NCBI RefSeq assembly: GCF_023973825.1
Contig: NC_090116.1
Location: 1,094,001-1,158,000, forward strand
Origin: Plasmodium brasilianum
Lineage: Eukaryota > Apicomplexa > Aconoidasida > Haemosporida > Plasmodiidae
Direction of reading: 5' to 3'
Length of the DNA stretch: 64,000 nt
The stretch's first letter is position 1; every line of letters starts with the position of its first letter. The translations under genes were made by a program, and so were the position numbers. Of this stretch, positions 50,201-63,500 are shown piece by piece. The notes beneath the pieces were generated by a model. It searched no databases, was not told where the DNA came from, and worked only from the letters and a program-made list of their open reading frames with translations.

Positions 50201-52124
50201 AATTACATTAGCACAATATCCTTTTGTTTAATTACGTATAATTTCATATTTATGTAATGAATAAATAATGCTGCTTAAAAAACAGTTTATTCTACTATAT
50301 TTATAATTTTAATAGTTTTACTTTTATAATTTTTAAATGTTTTCATATTTTTGTATATTTTTATATTTGCTTATCTTTATAGTAATAAAACAAAATATTA
50401 CATTATAATGCCATAATTGAAAAAAAATTAATTATTCTTTATGTTAATTAAATACCATTAATACAATTGCACAAATATAATAATTACATAATATAAAATT
50501 ACATAACTTTTTATTTATTTATGTATGTTTCTTCATATTTGCTTTATTTTATACACCTGTTTTTTCACATATGCATCATGTATAATATTTTTTCATTTTT
50601 TTTATGTACTTTTTTTTTTTATAATTATGCAAAATAAAGTAAAATAGAAAGTCTTAATAATTATATAATAATATATCCATGACAAATAATTAAATGGTAA
50701 CATATATATAAAGAATGTATATTTAGTATTTTTTAATCATTACATTTCTATGTCAGTAATTTAATAAAAGAAATTTCAAAGTAAGACAATTAAAAATATT
50801 AAATTTATTTTTTTCGAAGTGCAGGAGTGTATATTCATTAAAATAAAAATATATAACTAGTAAAATAAGTATACAGCACGACATACATCATTATATTTGT
50901 ATTATAATTATTTCATGTATAATTTTTATATATTTAATTATCTTTGTTGCTATATAAAAATAATAAAAATAAAATAATTATTTCATTCTTGCTATCGAAC
51001 TTTTCATATTATTTAACTGTTGTTAAATAAAATTCATAGTTATCTCATTTCTATTTACTAATTTTTAAGACAAAAGAAATTTTAAATATAAATTTCTCTT
51101 TATTGATTTGTAAAGAAAAAAGTATATATAATCTAATTTAGAAATTGAATGAATGTAATGTAAATATGATTATATAGACCATGCTATTGAGAAATTTTCT
51201 TCATAAAGATGAAAAATTTCAATGCATCAAAATTAATGTCAAAATAATATAATAAAAATAACAGAAAATTTATTGTATTAAGTAAAATTGATAATCTGCT
51301 AATATTGTATTCTATAAGAATAATTAATTATATATCATCCTTAATGTATCATATAAATGCAATATAAAATGTGTAAGTTATAAAAAGTATAGCTATATTA
51401 TATATATGTTATATTTATTTGTTTTATAATACATAAAATAGAATTTAAAATTCATAATTAAGATCTAATAGTGAAATTATTTATTAATTTTCTTTATTTA
51501 TAATTTTACTATTACAGTTAATTACGATTTTATACAATTCTATCATGTCTTATAGAACTCACAATAATAGTATTTACATATATACATATACTACTACTCA
51601 TATTTTTACATTTTTTTTAATTGCAAAACTTATAGATACGAATCGTATACAAATAACAGAATTATAATAAATAAGTCATAATTCTGTAATATATAAAAAT
51701 ACAGTAACATATTATTATATATAAAACATCAATAATATATAGACATTCTTGTTTATAAATTATATCTATTTATTTTATAGATATATTATAAACAATATAT
51801 ATATTCAATAAAAAAATAAATCAATTAAATATAATTATTATAAAAAAAGCATAAATTCATAAATAAAAAAAAATAATATGCATCATATTGTTAAATATTA
51901 AAATTTCGGTTATAGCAATAAATATTATTGCACATTAAAAAAATTGTTTATTATATATATATATACTGTTTGTGTTTAATTGTAGTAGAAATACTACGAT
52001 TATTTTGCAATATGTGCGTTATATATTTATTGTATTTAAGCCATTTTTTATAACATTTAAGTTATGATATTATTATTGATTTTAGTGAATTTATGTTTTG
52101 TTTTTATAATATTATTATATAAGT
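47238..52124. other. Long AT-rich spacer upstream of the rRNA unit
   Basis: Nearly 4.9 kb without recognisable genes. It contains a 24-base array (47455-47600) and from about 48200 becomes extremely AT-rich. The right end should include the rRNA promoter and 5' external transcribed spacer, but I cannot place the transcription start. A small open frame at 48991-49227 has no support beyond a brief GC-richer patch. Confidence 0.6.
47455..47600. repeat. 24-base minisatellite after the small unknown gene
   Basis: About six copies of a 24-base unit containing GGAATGGCGTATGAATACAT begin some 220 bases after the stop of the 103-residue gene. Variants change GGCG to AGCG. It is relatively GC-rich for this spacer. 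Confidence 0.88.
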
Positions 52125-54096
52125 AACCTGGTTGATCTTGCCAGTAGTCATATGCTTGTCTCAAAGATTAAGCCATGCAAGTGAAAGTATATGCATATTT
52201 TATATGTAGAAACTGCGAACGGCTCATTAAAACAGTTATAGTCTACTTGACATTTTTTTTATAAGGATAACTACGGAAAAGCTGTAGCTAATACTTGCTT
52301 TAATACTCTTAATTCTTTATGTTTTTTGAGTATGTATTTGTTAAGCCTTATAAGAGAAAAGTTTATTAACTTAAGGAATTATAACAAAGAAGTAACACAT
52401 AATAAATTTCGATTTATTTAGTGTGTATCAATCGAGTTTCTGACCTATCAGCTTTTGATGTTAGGGTATTGGCCTAACATGGCTATGACGGGTAACGGGG
52501 AATTAGAGTTCGATTCCGGAGAGGGAGCCTGAGAAATAGCTACCACATCTAAGGAAGGCAGCAGGCGCGTAAATTACCCAATTCTAAAGAAGAGAGGTAG
52601 TGACAAGAAATAACAATGCAAGGCCAAATTTTGGTTTTGCAATTGGAATGATGGGAATTTAAAACCTTCCCAGAAGGCAATTGGAGGGCAAGTCTGGTGC
52701 CAGCAGCCGCGGTAATTCCAGCTCCAATAGCGTATATTAAAATTGTTGCAGTTAAAACGCTCGTAGTTGAATTTCAAGGAATCAATATTTTAAGTAATGC
52801 TTTGTATATTTATAACAAAGTTGTACGTTAAGAATAAACGCCAAGCGTTATATTTTTTCTGTTACATTTTGTTTTATTAATATATATATGCGTTCTTATT
52901 ATAAAAATGATTCTTTTTAAAATTCTTTTGTATAATTTTTTATGCATGGGAATTTTGTTACTTTGAGTAAATTAGAGTGTTCAAAGCAAACAGTTAAAAC
53001 AGTTTCTGTGTTTGAATACTACAGCATGGAATAACAAAATTGAACAAGTCAGAATTTTGTTCTTTTTTCTTATTTTGGCTTAGTTACGATTAATAGGAGT
53101 AGCTTGGGGGCATTTGTATTCAGATGTCAGAGGTGAAATTCTTAGATTTTCTGGAGACAAGCAACTGCGAAAGCATTTGCCTAAAATACTTCCATTAATC
53201 AAGAACGAAAGTTAAGGGAGTGAAGACGATCAGATACCGTCGTAATCTTAACCATAAACTATGCCGACTAGGTGTTGGATGATAGAGTAAAAAATAAAAG
53301 AGACATTCATATATATGAGTGTTTCTTTTAGATAGCTTCCTTCAGTACCTTATGAGAAATCAAAGTCTTTGGGTTCTGGGGCGAGTATTCGCGCAAGCGA
53401 GAAAGTTAAAAGAATTGACGGAAGGGCACCACCAGGCGTGGAGCTTGCGGCTTAATTTGACTCAACACGGGGAAACTCACTAGTTTAAGACAAGAGTAGG
53501 ATTGACAGATTAATAGCTCTTTCTTGATTTCTTGGATGGTGATGCATGGCCGTTTTTAGTTCGTGAATATGATTTGTCTGGTTAATTCCGATAACGAACG
53601 AGATCTTAACCTGCTAATTAGCGGTAAATACACTATATTCTTAAGTGAAATTAGAATATAGATAAATTGTGCTAATTTTGATTAAAATATTAGAATGTTT
53701 TTTTTAATAAAAACGTTCTTTTCCCTTTTTTTCTTAATTATGCATATTTATTCTTTTTCTTTTTTCGCATAAGAATGTATTTGCTTAATTGTAAAGCTTC
53801 TTAGAGGAACGATGTGTGTCTAACACAAGGAAGTTTAAGGCAACAACAGGTCTGTGATGTCCTTAGATGAACTAGGCTGCACGCGTGCTACACTGATATG
53901 TATAACGAGTATTTAAAAATATATATCTTGTTATGTTATATGTATTTCTATATGTATGCATGCAAAGAATATATAGTTTTCCTCCACTGAAAAGTGTAGG
54001 TAATCTTTTTCAATACATATCGTGATGGGGATAGATTATTGCAATTATTAATCTTGAACGAGGAATGCCTAGTAAGCATGATTCATCAGATTGTGC

Positions 54097-54148
<52 letters not shown>

Positions 54149-54226
54149 AGATATGATGAATTGTTTGGACAAGGAAAAAGGGTTTTTATTCTTTTTTCTG
54201 GAAAAATTGTAAATCCTATCTTTTAA

Positions 54227-54279
<53 letters not shown>
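52125..54279 (+). rRNA. 18S ribosomal RNA
   Basis: A complete small-subunit rRNA gene of about 2,155 bases, the long form usual in Plasmodium. It opens AACCTGGTTGATCTTGCCAG and ends GAACCTGCGGAAGGATCAT. Universal blocks in between include GTGCCAGCAGCCGCGGTAAT (52697), GAAACTCACTAG (53471) and the decoding region TTGTACACACCGCCCGTCGC (54115). Variable stretches are AT-rich. Two variable stretches (52812-52841 and 52927-52956) correspond to P. malariae diagnostic sites as I remember them, the first with small differences. The ends are placed by comparison with the conserved termini and may be off by a few bases. Whether it is the blood-stage (A) or sporozoite-stage (S) type cannot be told from the sequence alone. 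Confidence 0.97.
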
Positions 54280-55124
54280 AATATTTTTAAAATAATAGAA
54301 AAAATAAATTTTTAATAAAAATAATTTTGTTCTCATCTCACAAAAAATACAATAAATAATTTAAATTCATTTGTAAAACATTAAATGTAATTAGAAAATT
54401 TAAAATTCTTCTCGTTTTTATATTTTTCAATTGAGTTTAATTATTTATTATTTTTTTGAAAATAAAATTATTTTGAATAGTTTTAATAAATCAATTTTTA
54501 TAATATTAATTTATAAAATTTTTACATTATACAAAATAAAGTTAGTTATATATTAATTATATGTTAAATATATAATTTTATATATATATAATATATCTAT
54601 ATAATATTGTATATTGTTATATTATATAAATTTTGAAAAGCAATATTTTTAGAATTCATATATAAGAATTTAACTAATAATTAGTTTCTTCTAGTATTAT
54701 ATAAAATAATAAAATAATATAATATTAATTTATATATTATTTAATTTAATATAAAATGTAGAATTTTTGATATATTTTTAATGTGTGTAATTGGTTACAA
54801 AAATATGTATTAAATTTTTTATAATTATTTAAAATCTTTTTATAAATGTTATTTTTGTTTATGACGTTATTATAAAAAAGATAAAAATATTTTAATAAAA
54901 ATTATATATATATTATTTATTATTATATAATTATTTATTAAATAAAATAGATAATGCTTAGTAATGTAAATATAAATTTAAATTTTTAATATATTTTTAT
55001 AATACTTTTTTTAAAGGGGGTTATTATTTAAATATAAAGCAATATTTTTTTTATCTAAATTTATTAATTTTTAAAATATTAAATTTAAGTAATTTCAATA
55101 AAGAAATAACTTAAATTTTTTTTG
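54280..55124 (+). other. Internal transcribed spacer 1
   Basis: About 845 bases of extremely AT-rich spacer between 18S and 5.8S, removed during rRNA maturation. No other feature is seen in it. Confidence 0.88.
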
Positions 55125-55283
55125 CACAGTCTTAACGATGGATGTCTTGGTTCCTACAGCGATGAAGGCCGCAGCAAAATGCGATATGCAATGAAAATTG
55201 CAGTGACTGTGAATCATCAGAATGCTGAATGTAAGCTACACCAATTTCTTAATGAAATAATGGTACTCCTTCATAATATTTTT
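55125..55283 (+). rRNA. 5.8S ribosomal RNA
   Basis: The core is unmistakable: CTTAACGATGGATGTCTTGG, GCGATGAAGGCCGCAGCAAA and TGTGAATCATCAGAATGCTG. The length of about 159 bases is usual. The 5' end is set just before CAGTCTTAACGATGG, and the 3' end is approximate because the last 40 bases are AT-rich and less conserved. An open reading frame across it is fortuitous. Confidence 0.93.
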
Positions 55284-56574
55284 TATTATTTTCGGATATT
55301 CGGACTTTTTGCATTCAAAACTTATTTTGTTTTAGCATTGTTTAATTAATATATGCTAATACAGAAATAGAAAAAAGATATAAGAAAATATGATAGGTAA
55401 TTAGAATATTATTATTGTGTTGTGTTTGGTTAAACTTATTTTTGAAACCTTTTATTTTATCAGACCACAATTTTATTAATTTTTTCTATTTTTAAGTTCC
55501 CTTTTTAAATATATAAAAAGGTTGTAGCTTTATAAGAAGTAGAAATTATTAATAAGATATTTCCCTAATATATTTTTACTTTTTAGTAAATAATATATAT
55601 TTAACGAGTCTAACGATAAGATAACATTTTTGAAATTAATTTTTAAAATTGTAAAAGAAGGAATCAAAAAGTAAAATTGAATGAAGATAATAAAATATTA
55701 TAGGAATATTTTTAGTATTATAGCTATATAGTAATTAGTACAGAAAGTTTTAACTATAATATTTTAACTTTTCTTTAAATATAAATTTTATAGGCTGTAT
55801 TTTTAGTTGTATTCTTTTTATATTTGGTTTATATAAAAATTCATGGAAATTATTTTGCATTAGTTCTAATTATATATATATATATATATTTATATACGTT
55901 TTTTAAATATATATAATGTTATATAATATATTTTATTATATAATAAATTATATATATATAATTTCGGTAATTTTTTTTCAAATTTATATTATATTCTATT
56001 TTTGCGGTTATTTTATATTTATATATATATAATTTTTTATTGATGCGTTTGGGTGTATTTTTGAGGTTTTAGTGAAAAGTAAAAAAATTAAATAATTTTG
56101 TAATTGAAGAAATAAGAAGAGAGAAGACAAGAAAGAATACATATAAAAAATACGCTCATTAAAAAATTTATTTCAGAAGAAAAGGAGCACAATTTAATAA
56201 TATTTTAAAATCTATTATAAATAAAGTTTATATATGCAGATTTATAAAATGGGTATATTTTTTGAATAGTCAGTATTATATATATATTATTAAATATATA
56301 TATATAGAAGAAAAATATATTATAATTTTATAATATTATGTATGTATAAAGTTTAAGTTTTGAATATTAAAAAAGGAATAATTATTATAAAAATTTGTTT
56401 TTGCTTTTTAAGCAATATATACAGCTTATTTATTCCCTTGGAAATCTTAATACAACATTGTGGCATTTCACAGTATATAAAGAATTATATATGAGATGCT
56501 TCATGCTCTCTCATATCAAGGGACAATGTGTAAGTTTTATAAATAATTTTTAAAGAATATCAAAAGAAAATTAG
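55284..56574 (+). other. Internal transcribed spacer 2
   Basis: About 1.29 kb of AT-rich spacer between 5.8S and 28S with TA runs (55870-55890, 56276-56305). The segment after about 56440 is less AT-rich and may form the processing stem or the true 28S start. Confidence 0.8.
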
Positions 56575-59271
56575 ATTTATGTTAGGAGGGCAAATCCGCT
56601 GAATTTAAGCATATAATTAAGCGGAAGAAAAGAAAATAACAATGATTCCTTTAGTAACGGCGAGTGAATAAGGATAAGCTCAAATAGGAAAATCCCTTAT
56701 AAAGGTTATAAGCCTTTTATGGGAATTGTCATGTTTTTGAAGTAATTCTATTGTTATTTTTAATAAATATAAGCGAAGTGAGCAGGAATGCTCCTCCAAA
56801 GAGGGTGAAAGGCCCATAGTTTATATTTATTATTTTTTCAATAGATTATTTCATGTAGAGTCGTGTTCTTTGAGATTGGAGCACAAATGTGTGTGATACA
56901 TTTCACATAAAGCTAAATATGTGTAGGAGACCGATAGCAAACAAGTACCGTGAGGGAAAGATGAAATAGTACTCAGGAATGAGCAATTAAATAGTACCTG
57001 AAATCGTTAAGATGGAACGGATTAAAAAAGGAAAAAATTAAGGAGGAAAAATAGTTCTTTTTTGGGTTATTTTTCTTCTTTATTAAAAGAAGCATCAGTG
57101 ATATTGGATAATTAAGATAAAACTATTTGATGAAAAATGAATATAAATTTATTTTTTATCTGTCTTTTTTTTCCACTAATGGTTAAAAAATATGGTTTTA
57201 TAAATATTTTTTAATATTAATAATTATTTATATTGCTGAGGAAATTAAATATTGTAAGAATTTTTATTCTTATTTTTTAAGTTGTTTCTAAACAGTACTT
57301 TTTTAACCCACTCGTCTTGAAACACGGACCAAGGAGTCTAGCAAATGTGCGAGTATAAGTGATAAAGATATATTAATCAAAAAATATGTTATTTTTATAA
57401 TATATAATTTTATGCGAAATTAATGTAATATTACTATTTTATTGTAGAATTGAATGAAAAGTAATTTTCATTGAATGCATACAATACCGGTAAGCAATTA
57501 AGCTTTATTGAGTAAGAGCATATTTGGTAGGACCCGAGAGGCTTTGAACTAAGCGTGGTGAGATTGAAGTCAGACGAAAGTCTGATGGAGGATCGAATTG
57601 ATACTGACGTGCAAATCGTTCATTTCAATCACGTTTAGGGGCGAAAGACTAATCGAAAAGCCTATTAGCTGGTTATTTTCGAAATATCTCTCAGGATCGC
57701 TGGAGTTGACTAATATAATTTTACCAGGTAGAGATAATGATTAGAGGAATCAGGGAAATCGTTTTCCTTGACCTATTCTCAAACTCCCAATAGGTAAAAA
57801 GGATAAAATAACTTTTTTGTATTTTGTTCACTTATATTTTTATTTTAAATAAAATAACTCCAAGTGGGCCATTTTTGGTAAGCAGAACTGGCGATGAGGG
57901 ATGCTCCTAACGCTTGGATAAGGTGCCTAAATATTCGCTCATGAGATCCCATAAAAGGTGTTGGTTCATAATGACAGTAGGACGGTGGTCATGGAAGTAG
58001 AAATCCGCTAAGGAGTGTGTAACAACTCACCTACCGAATGAACTAGCCCTGAAAATGGATGGCGCTAAAGCGGATTACCGATACCAGGCCATAAAAGGAA
58101 GTTTTTTTAAAGTAAAAGGGAAATAAAGTTTTCTTTATTTTTTTTTTTTTTAGAATCCTTTTATGAGTAGAAAATCGTGGGGTTTTGTATAGAAGTGAAA
58201 TACGTGAGTTTTCATGGAACATATCCCTAGTGCAGATCTTGGTGGAAGTAGCAACTATTCAAATGAGAACTTTGAAGACTGAAGTGGAGAAGGGTTTCTT
58301 GTCAACTGTGATTGTACAAGAGTTAGCCGCTCCTAAGGGATAGCTGAAAAGTGTTTATATGGGGAGTGTATTTTGTAAGAAATATACAAGACATCTCCGT
58401 CTCAAAAGGGAAACAGGTTGATATTCCTGTGCCGATAATATTTTGAGTGTAATAAAGATGGTAACATATATATAAATGAACTCCTTTACATAGGTCTTAC
58501 GCTCGGGGTGCGTTTTCTTTGCACTTTACCTTTATAGTAAACCTTGGAATCAATTTACTTGGAGAAGAGGTTCGCTGAAGCAATTCAAGAGAGGTAGTTA
58601 GGAAATAGTATGTTATATTCTATGAATATATATATTATTTTGTTTCTATTTTACTTGTTTTGTAGTAATAGTAATTCGTTTTTATGAATTATCCGAAGTT
58701 GGTAAGAACTATCCATGAAAAAAGGAGGGAACAGCAAATAAAGGGGGAAAATTAGAATGTACTTTCGTGGTATGTTTTAGTTTTCATATCTTTTTTTGTA
58801 TACTCAAAGTATTTGTATGAGCGTACCAACAACCGCATCAGGTCTCTAAGGTTAACAGCCTCTGGTTAAGTAGAAAAAAGTAGGTAAGGGAAGTCGGCAA
58901 AATAGATCCGTAACTTCGGAAAAAGGATTGGCTCTGAGGACATTAGAATAGAGAAGAACGCAGGATGGTTGAAAATAAAGACGTACAAGTATCTTTTTTT
59001 TTATTGTTTATGCAATAACAAAATTAGGTATTTGTTTGTTTTGTTTTTCTTCTATTTTGTTTTCTCACCCTCTATTCGCCGCTATATTTTATTGTTATTT
59101 CGGTAATAGTAGGTATGGCATTTAAAATGTTAACTCAGAACTGAAACGGACAAGGGGAATCTAACTGTTTAATTAAAACATAGCATTGTGAAAAGCCACA
59201 ACTGGTATTAACACAATGTGATTTCTGCCCAGTGCTTTGAATGTCAACTTGATGAAATTCAATCAAGCGCA

Positions 59272-59354
<83 letters not shown>

Positions 59355-59378
59355 TGAGATTCCCACTGTCCCTACTTG

Positions 59379-59415
<37 letters not shown>

Positions 59416-59913
59416 CAAAATCAGCGGGGAAAGAAGACCCTGTTGAGCTTTACTCTAGTCTGGCTTTGTGAAACGACTTAAGAGGTGTAGCATAAGTGGG
59501 AGTAGAGACTGAAATATGTTTTTACGACAGTGAAATACCACTACTTTTAAAGTTGTTTTACTTATCTATTGATAGGGAAATATATTACATTTTTTTTATA
59601 AAAAAATGTATTGATATTATTTGAATTAATAAGTATATGCTTTTTTTTTAAAGTATCGTACTTTTCTCCCAATGTTTATGGAGACATAGCCAGGTGGGGA
59701 GTTTGACTGGGGCGGTACATCTGTTAAACTTTAACGCAGATGTCCAAAGACAAGCTCAAAGAGAACAGAAATCTCTTGTAGACCAAAAGGGGAAAAGCTT
59801 GTTTGATTTCTATTTTCAGAAAAAGTAGAAAACGTGAAAGCGTGGCCTATCGATCCTTTATATTTGCAAAATGACAGAATTTCATATTTCTTACTGTGCA
59901 TATAGAGGTGTCT

Positions 59914-59946
<33 letters not shown>

Positions 59947-59969
59947 TGCCAAGCGCTCCTAGCGACGTA

Positions 59970-60007
<38 letters not shown>

Positions 60008-60049
60008 GGACGCAGAAGTCTCAAAGTGTCGGATTGTTCACCCGCTAAT

Positions 60050-60104
<55 letters not shown>

Positions 60105-60570
60105 ATGAATATTATAATTTTTATATATTTTTAAATATATATCGTATTGTGACAGTAATCCAACTTGGTACGAGAGGATTAGTTGGTTCAGACAATTGGT
60201 ACAGCAATTGGTTGACAAACCAGTGTTGCGAAGCTAAGTCTGTTGGATAATGGCTGAACGCCTCTTAAGCCAGAAACCATGCTGATTAAACAATACTATT
60301 ACGTTCTTTTTTGTTATAATTTTTACTGCTAATGTAAAAGAGATGTTATATGTGTATCTTCTTTTGGATACATAAATAATCCTATTTTCTTATTTTCATT
60401 CTATTTGAGTTTCGATTCAAATGGTTTGAAATAAAGTATATATTAATTTAACAACAAAAAAGAGATGCACAAATTGTAGACGACTTTTTTGCCTCTGGGT
60501 GTTGTAAACATGAAAGTAAACTTTGTTTTACGATCTGTTGAGGCTTATCCCATGTGGTAAAGTGCTTAAT
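56575..60570 (+). rRNA. 28S ribosomal RNA
   Basis: A complete large-subunit rRNA gene of about 4 kb. CCGCTGAATTTAAGCATATA lies near the start (56597). Further landmarks are the helix 75-79 region AACTATGACTCTCTTAAGGT (59288), the peptidyl-transferase region TTACCACAGGGATAACTGGC (59921), the sarcin-ricin loop GGTACGAGAGGAT (60167), and the 3' block GGCTGAACGCCTCTTAAGCC (60251). Expansion segments are AT-rich. The 5' end could be up to about 100 bases earlier; the 3' end is set after GATCTGTTGAGGCTTATCCC. Confidence 0.94.
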
Positions 60571-63500
60571 TATAAAAAAAATTTTTAAAGGTGTTAATAA
60601 AACTTTTTATAAATAATAGTATTTTTATTATAATATATGTAAAAATAAATATTTTATATATTATAAAATCAAAATAATAAAAATTACTATAATAACAAAT
60701 ATTAATAATCAAATTTTTTCTATTTTTGCATTATGTATTATTGTGTGCTTTTTTATATTAGTGGGCAATATATTTTACTGTTACTGCATTAAAAAATAAT
60801 CATATGTTATATATATTTATACTAAAAACATTGTTTTAGGATTTTTATTTGTAATGTTGTTAATTATTTATTTGTATAAATTATATATAAATATATGTGT
60901 AAGTTCGTTATATTTGTGTGTGCTTGTATGATTTTTTATTTATGTTGTGAAATATTTTGTAGTGTTTTCATTTTTTATATTAAAAAATTATAAGTTTAGT
61001 TTTTGTTATATTGAAATTTTAATTTTATAATTTTTTTTGTTATGTATAATAATGTATAATTAATAGAAACTTTATACTATAAAAATTAGTAAATATAATA
61101 AATAATGATTTAAAAGGAAAATCAAGGTTTGTTTATTATTATTATGTTTATATAAAGATTTTAATTATTAATAATAATAAAATAGAATAATGTAATAATC
61201 ATTTAATATTTATTTTTATAACGTTGATACAACTGTAATATTATAAAATATTATATTACCCAAAGGTGTTTGTTCTTTTGTAATGTATAAAATTTCATTA
61301 TTTTTGATAATATATTGATATCAATTATATTATGTTCTTTAATATATTTATAAAGTTAAATTTGAAAGAGTGTGTATAATAAATTAATATATAATAAATT
61401 AAGATAAATTAAATTTATTTGATGATTTGATATATAAATGTGTAAATTTGATATATAAATGTGTAAATATTTTTTTTATATTTTTTTATATATTATTTAT
61501 TAAAACTTTTTATAAATTTTTTTTTGTTGTATATTAATAATTTTATTATAAATAAAAATATAATATTAAATTTATTTTTAAAACTATTTGTTAGTGTTAT
61601 AAATAAAAATGTTGTGTTGTTTTTTTAATATTTTTTATATATTAGAATAATTGTAAAAGTTTTGTGATGAATTTTTTTGTTGTGTGAGTATAATATATAA
61701 AAATATATATGTTATTTAATAATAAAGACAAATAAAAATATATATATAAAAATTATAAAATTTATTTTGTTAAAATATTTTTATGTATATTAAATAAAGA
61801 GGAATAATTAATTGATTTATTTGTAAAAGTTGAAAATAATTGTTTAATTAGAATGAAAGTTAATAATATGAACAATAATATATATATATAGAAGTTTAAT
61901 AGAAGAAAATCTGTTTTTGTTTTACAAGTATTATTATAATAGTAAAAATTAATTTATAAATCTATGTTTATTATGTATTTATTTAAAATCAAAAAAAATA
62001 TTTAATGTGAGAGTTTAATTAAAAGTATTTTTATCGTTTTTGTGTTATATCTAAAATATTTAAGTAATACATTTTTGATTACCGAAAAAATTAAAATATA
62101 TATTATCATAAAAAATAATGTACTTAACAAATTTTATTATTGGAACACCATACATTTATTTTTATTAAGTTTTATGATTATTTTTCAGAATATATGAAAA
62201 AATTCTAAAAACGAAAGGATAAAAAAGGAAATTTACTGATTTATAATTATATTATTTGTAGTTATAAAATAAGGAAACGGTGGAAAAAATGTGCAATATA
62301 GTTTTTGTTAATTTTTAAGTTCATGTTAATTTTTTGTTTTATATAATTTGAAAAGTAATTGAAAATAGCGTTTTAACATAATTACAAAAATATATATTTA
62401 AAAATGAACTTTTTAATTGTAATATAATTAATTACATATTATATATATAATTATATTATATATATATGAAAATACGTAAACATAATTGAAATAATTTAAA
62501 ATTAAAATAATAAATAGTGTGGTGTTTTTATTTATTTATTTGTCCTTTAGTGTAGCAAGAATATATTTTATAAAAAAATCAAGAAAAACTGTATAAACAA
62601 AATTGCTTACTGAACTATATAAAAATAAATATTTTATAGTCAATAAAAATCACACTTGATCAAACTTAATAAAATAATATGGTTTTATTACTCCCAAGTT
62701 CTATTAGATTTAATAATATAATATATTATATTATATTATATTATATATTTACACATGTTTTCATGGTGTATTATTATATATAATAAAAATAATAGTTACA
62801 TTTTTAATACAAATAAGAATACTTAAAAATTAAATTTTTTTGTTGTAAAAATAAATAAACATATATAACTGTTTTAATGTTTATTTTTATTTTTAAAGTA
62901 ACTTACAGAATAAAAAAATAAAAATAATTTTTAATATAATATATTTCTATTATTTTGTACTAGATATAATATACACTTGTACTTTTTAAATAATTTCTAA
63001 TATAATATGATATATGAGGTGTTGTTTTTTTAAAGTTTTTCTTTATTAAAATGTTATTTTATTTATGCTACATTATATATGATAAGTAAGTATATAATAA
63101 GCTGCTTAATATAATAAATATATATAATTATATATTAAATATTGTTTTGTATATTTTATGTAAATTTAATTTTTATAATTTTTTTGTTTTGTACTGTTAA
63201 TTAATTATTTCATATATTAGATTTATAATACATTTTAATTTATTTATCAGTTATATTATGATAATATTCACAAATGATGAATGGACGTTTATTATAATAT
63301 ATTATGAATTTCAGTTGAATTCGAAGTTAATTTTTAGTGAAATTATGGAGAAAACTGAATAAAAAAATATATAAATTTATTCAAAAATAAAAATATTAAA
63401 ACATAAAAAGTTTTAAAATATATCTATCAATTATTCTAAAATGAGGTTTTTATTATGATCCTTATAAATTTATTGACAAATGAATTTCTTTGTTTCGTAT

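Noticed and set aside
52574..55349. Short open frames inside 18S and 5.8S genes
   Set aside because: They overlap highly conserved rRNA sequence.
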